This document shows positions 1-5,313 of a stretch of 8,062 nucleotides of DNA, piece by piece. Position 1 is the first letter of the stretch. Each line of letters opens with the position of its first letter. The stretch covers positions 1-8,062 of the forward strand of contig JALXES010000020.1 of NCBI GenBank assembly GCA_027069365.1, written 5' to 3'. Under the pieces are notes generated by a model. The model searched no databases. It was not told the DNA's origin and saw only the letters and a list, made by a program, of their open reading frames with translations. This stretch comes from Candidatus Moraniibacteriota bacterium (lineage in GTDB: Bacteria; Patescibacteriota; Minisyncoccia; Moranbacterales; GCA-2747515). The translations under genes and the position numbers were made by a program.

Positions 1-2
1 CC

Positions 3-407
3 CATGGCGTTGCGGTGGTCGGGAAGGGGACGGACACGCACCTGATGCTGATTGACTGTGGTGCCGGGCGCGGTGTGCTTGTGGAACGTGCGCTGGACCG
101 TGTCGGCATCACGGTGAACAAGAACACAATTCCACAGGATCCGTCCACGCCGTTTTACCCCAGCGGCATCCGCATCGGCACGCCGTCGGTGACCACGCGT
201 GGCATGGGTGTGCGCGAGATGCGCACAATCGCCGCATGGATCAAGGCGGTGATGGATATCATTGCCGACGAGCAGTTGCCGGCAGAGTCCAAAGAGCGCG
301 CGGCGTTCCTCGCGCAGTTTGACCGGCGCATCGCACGCAATCGCGCACTTGCGGCCGTACGCGCCGACGTGCGCGCGCTGTGCCGAAAGTTCCCTGCAAC
401 ACGCTAG
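3..407 (+). CDS. glyA: Serine hydroxymethyltransferase, C-terminal part (5' truncated by window edge)
   Basis: The last 134 residues of a PLP-dependent serine hydroxymethyltransferase, which interconverts serine and glycine while charging tetrahydrofolate with a one-carbon unit in the cytosol. The reading frame is open to the left edge, so the start and the PLP-binding lysine lie outside the window. Visible family landmarks are the TDTHLMLID strand near residue 10, the ITVNKNTIPQDP segment around residues 36-47, and SGIRIGTPSVTTRG at residues 54-67. The arginine at residue 57 of this fragment corresponds to the carboxylate-binding arginine of the family (E. coli Arg363). The tail after about residue 85 is a helical, basic C-terminus as expected. 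It ends in TAG. The next gene, tRNA-Thr, has its own promoter starting 8 bases after this stop, so co-transcription is not required. Confidence 0.95.
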   Translation, partial: HGVAVVGKGTDTHLMLIDCGAGRGVLVERALDRVGITVNKNTIPQDPSTPFYPSGIRIGTPSVTTRGMGVREMRTIAAWIKAVMDIIADEQLPAESKERAAFLAQFDRRIARNRALAAVRADVRALCRKFPATR

Positions 408-414
408 CGCCCTC

Positions 415-442
415 TTGGCAAAAATGCAATCTGTAGTACAAT
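415..442 (+). promoter_or_regulatory. Sigma70-type promoter of tRNA-Thr
   Basis: A -35 box TTGGCA (415-420) and a -10 box TACAAT (437-442) are separated by 16 bases. Both boxes match five of six consensus positions. The predicted transcription start is near 449, giving a leader of about 25 bases before the tRNA. It lies directly after the glyA stop. Confidence 0.75.
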
Positions 443-450
443 GTTCTGTA

Positions 451-471
451 GTCACCCCCATTTGTGGTGAC
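451..471 (+). other. Small hairpin in the tRNA-Thr leader
   Basis: GTCACC (451-456) pairs perfectly with GGTGAC (466-471) around a 9-base loop. If the promoter at 415-442 is used, this hairpin sits at the very 5' end of the pre-tRNA, two bases before the mature tRNA. No T-tract follows, so it is not an intrinsic terminator for glyA. It could shape RNase P processing or be incidental. Confidence 0.4.
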
Positions 472-473
472 CC

Positions 474-546
474 GCCATCTTAGCTCAGTTGGTAGAGCAA
501 CGCACTCGTAACGCGTAGGTCGCCGGTTCAAGCCCGGCAGATGGCT
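474..546 (+). tRNA. tRNA-Thr (anticodon CGT)
   Basis: A full cloverleaf of 73 bases that reads ACG threonine codons. The acceptor stem GCCATCT (474-480) pairs with AGATGGC (539-545), and the discriminator is T546. The D-stem is GCTC (483-486) with GAGC (495-498). The anticodon loop is CTCGTAA (505-511) with CGT at 507-509. The T-stem GCCGG (522-526) pairs with CCGGC (534-538) around TTCAAGC. G1-C72 and C2-G71, known threonine identity pairs in E. coli, are present. CCA is not encoded, so it must be added by a nucleotidyltransferase. Oddity: the last anticodon-stem pair (A504 with C512, positions 31 and 39) is an A-C mismatch. A run of six T follows at 549-554 without its own hairpin. Confidence 0.95.
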
Positions 547-612
547 CATTTTTTATTTGCACAGCAAACACCCTCTTGTTGCTCGTGATATAAGCGATTT
601 ATCCTCTCCAGC

Positions 613-706
613 TCCCGCCGCACCCTTTTGTCAGACAAAACGCACAGCCGACCAAAGATGCCCGGTCGGCCCATGAAGTTTTCCTAGACAAAAGGGTGTG
701 GCGGGG
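613..706. ncRNA. Nested hairpin of about 94 bases: candidate structured RNA or MITE-like element
   Basis: The outer arms 613-632 and 687-706 form a 20-pair helix with no mismatches if two G-U pairs (G620-T699 and T613-G706) are allowed. Inside, AAAAC (637-641) pairs with GTTTT (678-682). The tip is a perfect 7-pair helix, GCCGACC (647-653) with GGTCGGC (664-670), around a 10-base loop. The internal loops are 4/4 and 5/7 bases. TTTTGTC (626-632) can also pair locally with GACAAAA (634-640), and the same GACAAAA recurs at 687-693, so two exclusive pairings exist. I do not recognise a known RNA family. No T-tract follows on the + strand, and I see no clear target-site duplication. Structure is seen; being transcribed or mobile is inference. 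Confidence 0.5.
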
Positions 707-813
707 CTTCTGATTTGCGCACAGTTGATGCAACGACCTTCATTTTTCTGTGTGCAGGCGCGTGCTTAATCGGAGACGCAGCACATACACTCGCGCGCGG
801 ATGTGTTTCAGTG

Positions 814-819
814 TATGAT
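814..819 (+). promoter_or_regulatory. Probable prfB -10 box (TATGAT), possibly leaderless
   Basis: TATGAT matches five of six consensus positions. The predicted transcription start, seven bases after its last base, is position 826, the A of the prfB ATG. I see no good -35 box at 17 bases (the sequence there is TCGCGC). The same hexamer serves tRNA-Gln at 3964-3969. Confidence 0.4.
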
Positions 820-825
820 AGGTGT

Positions 826-1944
826 ATGACGCCCAAAGAACTGACAGAAGCGGCACAGGCACTCAGCACACGTGCACAGCAGGTGTGTGCGGTTTTGGAT
901 TGTGTGGCGCTGGATGCGGAAATTGCGCAGTTGGAGGAGCAAAGTGTCGCTGACGGGTTTTGGGATGATGCGCGCGCTGCCGGGGCGGTAATGCAAAAAT
1001 TGGAAGCGCTCAAGAAAAAGCGCCATACACTGGAGCAACTTGCGCGTCGCACACGAGACCTCTCAGAACTTGCTGCGACAGCAACAGAGGACGATGTTGC
1101 GCTTTATGAAGAAGAATATGTGCAGCTTGCACGAGATTTGGAGGAACTGGAGCGGCAGATGCTGCTGTCCGGCCCCTATGATGCGGGTAATGCGATTGTG
1201 GCGATTTACGCCGGCGCGGGCGGAACGGATGCGCAAGATTGGGCAGAGATGCTGCTGCGGATGTATACGCGCTGGGCGCAGGAACGCGGCTTCACGGTGC
1301 AGATACTGGATGCGTCGCGTGGCGCGGAGGCCGGCTACAAGAGCGTGACGTTTGAGGTGCGCGGGGCTCATGCCTATGGACTCTTGCGTACAGAGATGGG
1401 CACGCACCGTCTCGTACGGCTCTCACCATTCAATGCGGACAGTTTACGCCAGACGTCGTTTGCGCGCGTGGAGGTGTTGCCGGTGCTGGAGGAGGCGGAC
1501 GCGGTAGTGCTGGATATGAACGACGTGCGCGTGGATACGTACCGCTCACAGGGCGCCGGCGGGCAGAGTGTCAACACAACAGACAGTGCCGTGCGTGTGA
1601 CGCACATCCCGACGGGATTGGTGGCAACGTGTCAGAATGAACGCTCACAGCTGCAGAACAAAGAGCACGCACTGAAAGTTCTGCGCGCGAAGTTGCTCCA
1701 GAAGCAGCTAGAAGAGCAGGAGAAAGAACGCGCGGCACTGCGCGGGGAGAACACGAGCGCTGCATGGGGCAGTCAGATTCGCTCGTACGTGCTGCATCCA
1801 TACAAAATGGTCAAGGACCATCGCACCGGGCACGAAACGCCGCAGGTACAGGATGTGCTGGACGGGGATATTGACGCATTTATTGACGCGGCGCTGCGGT
1901 GGCATTCTCAACGGGACCATGGTATACTGGAAACATCAGTGTGA
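826..1944 (+). CDS. prfB: Peptide chain release factor 2 (RF2), no programmed frameshift
   Basis: A class I release factor that recognises UGA and UAA in the ribosomal A site and triggers hydrolysis of peptidyl-tRNA. The 372 residues match the usual RF2 length of about 365. The stop-reading tripeptide SPF is at residues 200-202, which identifies RF2 rather than RF1. The catalytic GGQ is at 245-247 within QGAGGQSVNTTDSAVRVTHIPTG. The WGSQIRSYVLHPYKMVKDHRTG block is at 314-335. The N-terminus is helical, with the family's LD and FWDD positions near residues 24 and 45-48. The ATG at 826 is chosen because the in-frame upstream extension to 715 is not RF2-like. The frame is continuous: the place where many bacteria have CTTTGAC reads GTT TTG GAT (892-900), so the classic autoregulatory +1 frameshift is absent. 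It ends in TGA, the only TGA stop seen here. Confidence 0.95.
   Translation: MTPKELTEAAQALSTRAQQVCAVLDCVALDAEIAQLEEQSVADGFWDDARAAGAVMQKLEALKKKRHTLEQLARRTRDLSELAATATEDDVALYEEEYVQLARDLEELERQMLLSGPYDAGNAIVAIYAGAGGTDAQDWAEMLLRMYTRWAQERGFTVQILDASRGAEAGYKSVTFEVRGAHAYGLLRTEMGTHRLVRLSPFNADSLRQTSFARVEVLPVLEEADAVVLDMNDVRVDTYRSQGAGGQSVNTTDSAVRVTHIPTGLVATCQNERSQLQNKEHALKVLRAKLLQKQLEEQEKERAALRGENTSAAWGSQIRSYVLHPYKMVKDHRTGHETPQVQDVLDGDIDAFIDAALRWHSQRDHGILETSV
1920..1928 (+). promoter_or_regulatory. Extended -10 promoter of ftsE inside the prfB 3' end
   Basis: TGGTATACT combines a TG extension with a TATACT -10 box (1923-1928), and no strong -35 is visible. The predicted start is near 1935, about 30 bases before the ftsE ATG. 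The surrounding 18 bases recur almost exactly at 4241-4259, before the glycosyltransferase gene, which supports a functional site. Confidence 0.5.
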
Positions 1945-1964
1945 CTTGAGAAACAAAAACCATA

Positions 1965-2684
1965 ATGCAAAACGAAACACCACAACACGATGCGGCGCCA
2001 CCGATGATTGTGTTTCAGAATGTCTCTCGCGTTTTTCCGGGTGAGTTTGTGGCACTCTCTGATGTCAATCTCACGATTGACCAGGGTGAGTTTGTGACGA
2101 TTGTCGGTGCTAGCGGCGCCGGCAAAACGACGCTCTTGAAGATGATCTATGCCGAGGATACGCCAACGAGCGGGCACGTATTTTTTGATGGGCGTCCGAT
2201 TGATAGCATTAAGCGTCGGCTGCTGCCGTTCTTTCGGCGCAATATTGGCACAGTGTTTCAGGACTTCAAGCTCTTGCCAAATCGTACGGTGTTTGAGAAC
2301 GTGGCGTACGCGCTGGAGGTGCAAGGTGCGCCGACAGCGGAGATTGAGGAGGAAGTGCCGCAAATTTTGGAAATCGTGGGGCTGGAGAATAAGATGGAGT
2401 TCTTTCCGGCGCAGCTCTCCGGCGGAGAGCAGCAGCGTGTCTCACTGGCGCGCGCACTCATCCATCGTCCACGTGTCATTATCGCCGATGAGCCAACCGG
2501 CAACTTGGACCCAATTTCTACGTGGGACATTGTGCAGCTGTTGCTGAAGATTAACGACTACGGCACGACGGTTATCCTGGCCACACACAACAAATCCATC
2601 GTGGATCGCATCAATCGCCGCGTTATTGCAATGGACCACGGGACGATTACGCGCGACCACGCCCAAGGTAAATACGCTATCTAG
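1965..2684 (+). CDS. ftsE: Cell division ATP-binding protein FtsE
   Basis: The ABC ATPase subunit of FtsEX, acting on the cytoplasmic face of the membrane at the division site. With FtsX it controls peptidoglycan hydrolases rather than moving a substrate. The 239 residues carry all nucleotide-binding motifs: Walker A GASGAGKT at 48-55, Q-loop Q99, signature LSGGEQQR at 151-158, Walker B VIIADEP at 171-177, D-loop around 180-182 and H-loop H208. FtsX follows after 9 bases, which supports FtsE over other ABC ATPases such as LolD. The start at 1965 adds 13 residues before the usual FtsE opening. An in-frame ATG at 2004, giving MIVFQNVS, is a real alternative. The upstream sequence is A-rich with no Shine-Dalgarno motif. 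A promoter probably lies in the prfB end. Confidence 0.95.
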   Translation: MQNETPQHDAAPPMIVFQNVSRVFPGEFVALSDVNLTIDQGEFVTIVGASGAGKTTLLKMIYAEDTPTSGHVFFDGRPIDSIKRRLLPFFRRNIGTVFQDFKLLPNRTVFENVAYALEVQGAPTAEIEEEVPQILEIVGLENKMEFFPAQLSGGEQQRVSLARALIHRPRVIIADEPTGNLDPISTWDIVQLLLKINDYGTTVILATHNKSIVDRINRRVIAMDHGTITRDHAQGKYAI

Positions 2685-2693
2685 TCTATCCTT

Positions 2694-3629
2694 ATGAGTC
2701 TTACCACGACACGTCTCATCAAACTCCAGCGCACGCTGCGCGAAGGCTTCCGGAACTTTCACCGCGATGGCTGGCTGTCGTTCGCGACAGTGAGTGTCCT
2801 GACGCTCTCGCTGTACATCATCGCTATGACGTTTCTGTTGGTGACAGTGGGGAAGGTGTTGCTGGACAATGTTCAGCGCAGCGTCAATATCAGCGCATAC
2901 TTCTATCCAAGCGTTACAGAAGCACGCATTCTTGAGATCCAGAAAGAACTCAACGACATCAAGGAGATTGATGATGTCGTCTATATCTCGCGTGACAAGG
3001 CGTTGGAGGATTTCAAAGCTTCTACCAAAGACCCGACAATCCTGAGTGTATTGAATGAATTTGAGAAAGAAGGTGATAACCCGCTCTACGCCTCACTGGT
3101 CATCAAGGCAACTGCGCCAGAGTACTACAAGGATATCGCGACGCTCCTGACGACGCCAAAATACAAGGATGAAGTGAGTGATGTCAACTTCTCCAAGAAC
3201 CAAGATATCATCACACAGTTGACACGCATTGTCACGATGACGCGCATTATCGGTACGACGCTGGGTGCCATCTTCATCGTGATCGCCATCCTCGTGGTCT
3301 ACAATACCGTACGCATCACGATGTTTGCGCGCCGACAGGAGTTTGAAATCATGCGCTTGGTGGGCGCATCAAACCTCTATGTGCGCATGCCGTCGCTCTA
3401 TGAAGGCATGTTCTATGGACTGGCTGCAACACTCGCAACACTTGTCCTCCTAGCGCTCACGACATACTTCCTCGCACCTCTTGTACAAAACGTTCTCTTT
3501 GGCAATGTGTCGCTCTTTCGGTTCTATGTGCAGTACTTCTGGGAGATTGCTGTCATTACGCTCGTTGCCGGCATGATTCTTGGCATGATTTCCGGCACAA
3601 TTGCCATCCGTCGCTACCTCAAGAAATAA
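2694..3629 (+). CDS. ftsX: Cell division membrane protein FtsX
   Basis: The integral membrane partner of FtsE, passing its ATPase state to cell-wall hydrolases or their activators outside the membrane. The 311 residues fit the family. Four hydrophobic segments are visible at about 28-52, 184-206, 236-263 and 283-305. A large extracytoplasmic domain lies between the first two (about 55-178), and a basic cytoplasmic N-terminus precedes them. The conserved segment RRQEFEIMRLVGASNLYVR (213-231), typical of the FtsX/MacB permease fold, contacts the ATPase in relatives. The start is 9 bases after the ftsE stop, consistent with co-translation, but no Shine-Dalgarno sequence precedes it. The protein ends in a basic RRYLKK tail. 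The hydrolase or adaptor it controls is not in this window. Confidence 0.95.
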   Translation: MSLTTTRLIKLQRTLREGFRNFHRDGWLSFATVSVLTLSLYIIAMTFLLVTVGKVLLDNVQRSVNISAYFYPSVTEARILEIQKELNDIKEIDDVVYISRDKALEDFKASTKDPTILSVLNEFEKEGDNPLYASLVIKATAPEYYKDIATLLTTPKYKDEVSDVNFSKNQDIITQLTRIVTMTRIIGTTLGAIFIVIAILVVYNTVRITMFARRQEFEIMRLVGASNLYVRMPSLYEGMFYGLAATLATLVLLALTTYFLAPLVQNVLFGNVSLFRFYVQYFWEIAVITLVAGMILGMISGTIAIRRYLKK

Positions 3630-3635
3630 ACGACT

Positions 3636-3920
3636 ATGGAACAAGAACTCCTCACGCGCCTGGAAGCGCAGGACGCCAAGCTTGATGCAATCTACACGAG
3701 TGTGGAAAAAACACGCAGATATTTCCTCTGGACGCTGATCATCTCCGTTGCGATGATTGTGTTGCCGCTCGTTGGTCTGGTTGTTGCTGTACCACTGATG
3801 TTGCAGAATGTCTTGGGTAGTGTCACGCAGACAGCACTGCCGGCACACATACCGACTGATTCTGCATCGGTCAACACGCTGATTGAGAATATCTCTGCGA
3901 CAGCGCAGATGCTTCAGTAG
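3636..3920 (+). CDS. Small coiled-coil/single-membrane-segment protein next to FtsX, function unknown
   Basis: A 94-residue protein beginning 6 bases after the ftsX stop. Residues 1-25 form a charged amphipathic helix with heptad-like leucines (LLTRLEAQDAKLDAIYTSVEKTRR), likely a short coiled coil. Residues 29-57 are strongly hydrophobic (FLWTLIISVAMIVLPLVGLVVAVPLM) and should span the membrane. The remaining tail of about 37 residues is polar, rich in Thr, Ser and Ala, and probably lies on the other side. Similar short proteins with an 'IYxSVEKTRxYF' junction feel familiar from CPR genomes, but I cannot name a family. The close spacing suggests expression with ftsEX and a possible link to division. 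ATG is chosen for reading directly into the helix; no Shine-Dalgarno motif is visible. Confidence 0.8.
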   Translation: MEQELLTRLEAQDAKLDAIYTSVEKTRRYFLWTLIISVAMIVLPLVGLVVAVPLMLQNVLGSVTQTALPAHIPTDSASVNTLIENISATAQMLQ

Positions 3921-3940
3921 AGATTTCTGCGCGACACATC

Positions 3941-3969
3941 TTGCGCAAAATGGCATTTGCAGGTATGAT
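3941..3969 (+). promoter_or_regulatory. Sigma70-type promoter of tRNA-Gln
   Basis: A -35 box TTGCGC (3941-3946) and a -10 box TATGAT (3964-3969) are separated by exactly 17 bases. The predicted start is near 3976, nine bases before the mature tRNA. It lies just after the stop of the small membrane protein gene. Confidence 0.75.
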
Positions 3970-3984
3970 ATGAGCGTAATTGCG

Positions 3985-4056
3985 TGGGGTGTAGCCAAGC
4001 GGTAAGGCAACGGGTTCTGGTCCCGTGATTCGGGGGTTCGAATCCCTCCACCCCAA
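3985..4056 (+). tRNA. tRNA-Gln (anticodon CTG)
   Basis: A complete 72-base cloverleaf reading CAG glutamine codons. The acceptor TGGGGTG (3985-3991) pairs with CACCCCA (4049-4055), and the discriminator is A4056. The first pair U1-A72 is a known glutamine identity feature. The D-stem is GCC (3994-3996) with GGC (4006-4008). The anticodon stem ACGGG (4010-4014) pairs with CCCGT (4022-4026), and the loop TTCTGGT carries CTG at 4017-4019. The T-stem GGGGG (4032-4036) pairs with CCCTC (4044-4048), with one G-U pair, around TTCGAAT. CCA is not encoded. Its 3' end and downstream flank are duplicated about 128 bases further on. Confidence 0.96.
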
Positions 4057-4071
4057 CAAACATCATGCAAT

Positions 4072-4109
4072 AAACACATCTGTCACAGGGTGTGTTTTTT
4101 TTATTTTTT
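4072..4109 (+). terminator. Intrinsic terminator after tRNA-Gln
   Basis: AAACACA (4072-4078) pairs perfectly with TGTGTTT (4091-4097), and a short inner pairing CTG/CAG (4080-4082 with 4086-4088) extends the hairpin. A run of eight T (4095-4102), an A and six more T follow. This is a standard Rho-independent layout for the tRNA-Gln transcript. Confidence 0.8.
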
Positions 4110-4116
4110 CAAAGAC

Positions 4117-4184
4117 GGTGGGGGATTCGAAGGGCGCGAGCGCGCGCAGTGCCCCGACCTCGGAGGGGAATTCCTCCACCCCAA
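4117..4184 (+). repeat. tRNA-Gln T-arm/acceptor-tail copy with a GC-rich insertion
   Basis: GGGGGATTCGAA (4120-4131) resembles the tRNA-Gln T-arm GGGGGTTCGAA (4032-4042). TCCTCCACCCCAA (4172-4184) matches its 3' tail (4044-4056). Between them, at the point corresponding to the T-loop, sit about 39 extra GC-rich bases (4132-4170). That insert contains a GGGC/GCCC hairpin (4132-4135 with 4151-4154), a GCG-rich loop and a GGAGG that can pair locally with CCTCC. The outer sequence can close as a 9-pair helix (4117-4125 with 4172-4180, one G-U). No anticodon arm or acceptor 5' strand is present, so it is not a working tRNA. It could be a decayed duplication or a tRNA-tail-derived repeat element. 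Confidence 0.65.
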
Positions 4185-4238
4185 AAACATCACGCAGTAG
4201 ACACGTCACATACACTCACAAGAGTATATGTTGTGTTT
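4185..4238 (+). repeat. Duplicated tRNA-Gln downstream flank with decayed terminator
   Basis: Bases 4185-4207 align with 4058-4080, with four differences, all transitions. Together with the tail before it (4173-4184), 31 of 36 bases of 4045-4080 are kept with one deletion. A hairpin follows: AGACAC (4199-4204) with GTGTTT (4233-4238), and inside it CATACACTC (4209-4217) with GAGTATATG (4222-4230), one mismatch. It resembles the true terminator's outer arms, but only three T follow, so it should terminate poorly, letting it sit next to the promoter at 4249-4257. Confidence 0.6.
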
Positions 4239-4248
4239 GCGGGACCTA

Positions 4249-4257
4249 TGGTATACT
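4249..4257 (+). promoter_or_regulatory. Extended -10 promoter of the glycan cluster
   Basis: TGGTATACT (TATACT at 4252-4257) with a TG extension; no strong -35 is visible. The predicted start is near 4264, about 28 bases before the ATG at 4292. The block GGGACC-T-ATGGTATACTGG (4241-4259) is nearly identical to 1913-1930 before ftsE. Confidence 0.55.
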
Positions 4258-4291
4258 GGGAGAGTGATTTGATTTGTGGCACAAAAGAAGT

Positions 4292-5251
4292 ATGTCAGAG
4301 AATTCTGCATCAGACGAGAAGGTCGTCCATTCCTTTGTTGCGCCGCTTTTGAACGAAGAAGGGAATGTAGAAGAGCTCCATCGTCGCATTGTTGCGGTTG
4401 CCGAGGAGATGGGTCAGCCGTACGAGATTATTTTTGTGGATGACGGCTCCACAGATGCAACCGCACAGAAAGCGCGTGCACTTGCGCCACTGACACTCAT
4501 TGAGTTTCGCAAGCGTTTCGGGCAGACGGCCGGTTTGGATGCCGGCATCAAGGCGGCACGTGGGGAAATCATCTTCACCATGGATGGGGATTTGCAAGAT
4601 GACCCGGCAGAGACCAAGAAGCTCCTTGCGAAGCTCAATGAAGGATACGATGTTGTAGCCAGTTGGCGCTACAAGCGCAAGGACTCATTGATGAAGAAAT
4701 TCTTTTCGCGTGGCGCTGACAAACTGCGCAAGATTTTGCTCAATGACTCCATTCACGACTCCGGCTGTCAGCTGCGAGCCTATCGTCGGGAGTGTTTTGA
4801 CGGGGTGGACTTGTTTGGTGAGATGCATCGGTTCATCCCGGCGCTTCTGGAACTTGACGGGTGGCGTATTGCCGAAGTCAAAGTCACACACCACCCACGT
4901 ACGAGCGGGGTTACGAAATACAACTGGCGTCGTACGATCAAGGGCTTCACTGATATGGTGGCAATGTGGTTCTGGCAGCGCTATGCGGCACGTCCCATCC
5001 ACTTCTTTGGTGGCGCCGGTCTCGTGTCTCTCTTGATTGGCACACTCATTCTCGTGTGGATGTTTGTAGAGAAGGTCTTTCTCGGTGCGGCAATCGCCGA
5101 TCGTATCTGGCCGCTTCTGGGCATTTTCTTCTTGCTTAGCGGCATCCAACTCTTCATTTTTGGTTTGCTGGCGGACATTGCGCTGCGTGACTACTATCAC
5201 AATCGTGGCCGTATGAACTACAGTATCAAGAAGGTGACACGTAATCCGTAA
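4292..5251 (+). CDS. GT2 family glycosyltransferase, DPM1/GtrB-like, membrane anchored
   Basis: A 319-residue enzyme that probably transfers a sugar from a nucleotide donor to a polyprenyl-phosphate carrier on the cytoplasmic face of the membrane. The GT-A nucleotide site is visible as VDDGSTD (49-55), and the metal-binding DxD as DGD (98-100) within MDGDLQDDP. The HHPRTSGVTKY segment (200-210) is typical of the DPM1/GtrB/ArnC group. Two C-terminal hydrophobic segments (about 238-260 and 274-296) match GtrB-like proteins, followed by a basic tail. The exact sugar cannot be read from sequence. The ATG at 4292 is preferred over an in-frame TTG at 4274 because it follows AAAAGAAG, the only purine-rich start here, and the family rarely has longer N-termini. 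It is followed after 62 bases by UDP-glucose dehydrogenase. Confidence 0.93.
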   Translation: MSENSASDEKVVHSFVAPLLNEEGNVEELHRRIVAVAEEMGQPYEIIFVDDGSTDATAQKARALAPLTLIEFRKRFGQTAGLDAGIKAARGEIIFTMDGDLQDDPAETKKLLAKLNEGYDVVASWRYKRKDSLMKKFFSRGADKLRKILLNDSIHDSGCQLRAYRRECFDGVDLFGEMHRFIPALLELDGWRIAEVKVTHHPRTSGVTKYNWRRTIKGFTDMVAMWFWQRYAARPIHFFGGAGLVSLLIGTLILVWMFVEKVFLGAAIADRIWPLLGIFFLLSGIQLFIFGLLADIALRDYYHNRGRMNYSIKKVTRNP

Positions 5252-5267
5252 TATACACCATGAGAGG

Positions 5268-5292
5268 GTGCGGGGCCGCAATGTCTCCGCAC
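5268..5292 (+). other. Hairpin in the gap before UDP-glucose dehydrogenase
   Basis: GTGCGGGG (5268-5275) pairs with CTCCGCAC (5285-5292), with one G-U, around a 9-base loop. It lies in the 62-base gap after the glycosyltransferase stop. The sequence after it is T- and A-rich (TTTTATAAAC) but not a clean T-tract. It could be a partial attenuator, an RNA-stability element or chance. Confidence 0.35.
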
Positions 5293-5313
5293 ACGTTTCA
5301 TTTTATAAACAGT

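Larger units (their letters stand above)
547..825. other. Non-coding stretch between tRNA-Thr and prfB
   Basis: There is no convincing gene in these 279 bases. The stretch holds a T-run just after the tRNA (549-554), a weak hairpin with a bulged A (563-583), the long nested hairpin at 613-706, and a probable prfB promoter (-10 at 814-819). The prfB frame stays open back to a TTG at 715, but that extension has no resemblance to release-factor N-termini. Confidence 0.7.

Noticed and set aside
563..583. Terminator hairpin after tRNA-Thr
   Set aside because: The pairing is weak with a bulge, and the T-run (549-554) lies before it, not after it.
613..706. Known SRP RNA, 6S RNA or intrinsic terminator
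   Set aside because: The conserved SRP tip is missing, the length and bubble do not fit 6S RNA well, and no T-tract follows on the + strand.
715..825. N-terminal extension of prfB from a TTG start
   Set aside because: The added 37 residues do not resemble RF2, and a good -10 box lies inside them just before the ATG at 826.
3450..4079. Open frame on the - strand across ftsX, the small protein and tRNA-Gln
   Set aside because: It runs through a tRNA and two coding genes; its 'GGGIRTPESRDQNPLPYRLATP' start is the reverse complement of the tRNA, a well-known false protein.
4117..4184. A second functional tRNA
   Set aside because: Only the T-arm and acceptor 3' strand can be recognised; no D-arm, anticodon arm or acceptor 5' strand.
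4025..4352. Small + strand frames beginning in tRNA-Gln or in the repeat
   Set aside because: They translate the tRNA end, terminator and tail copy; composition is that of non-coding sequence.
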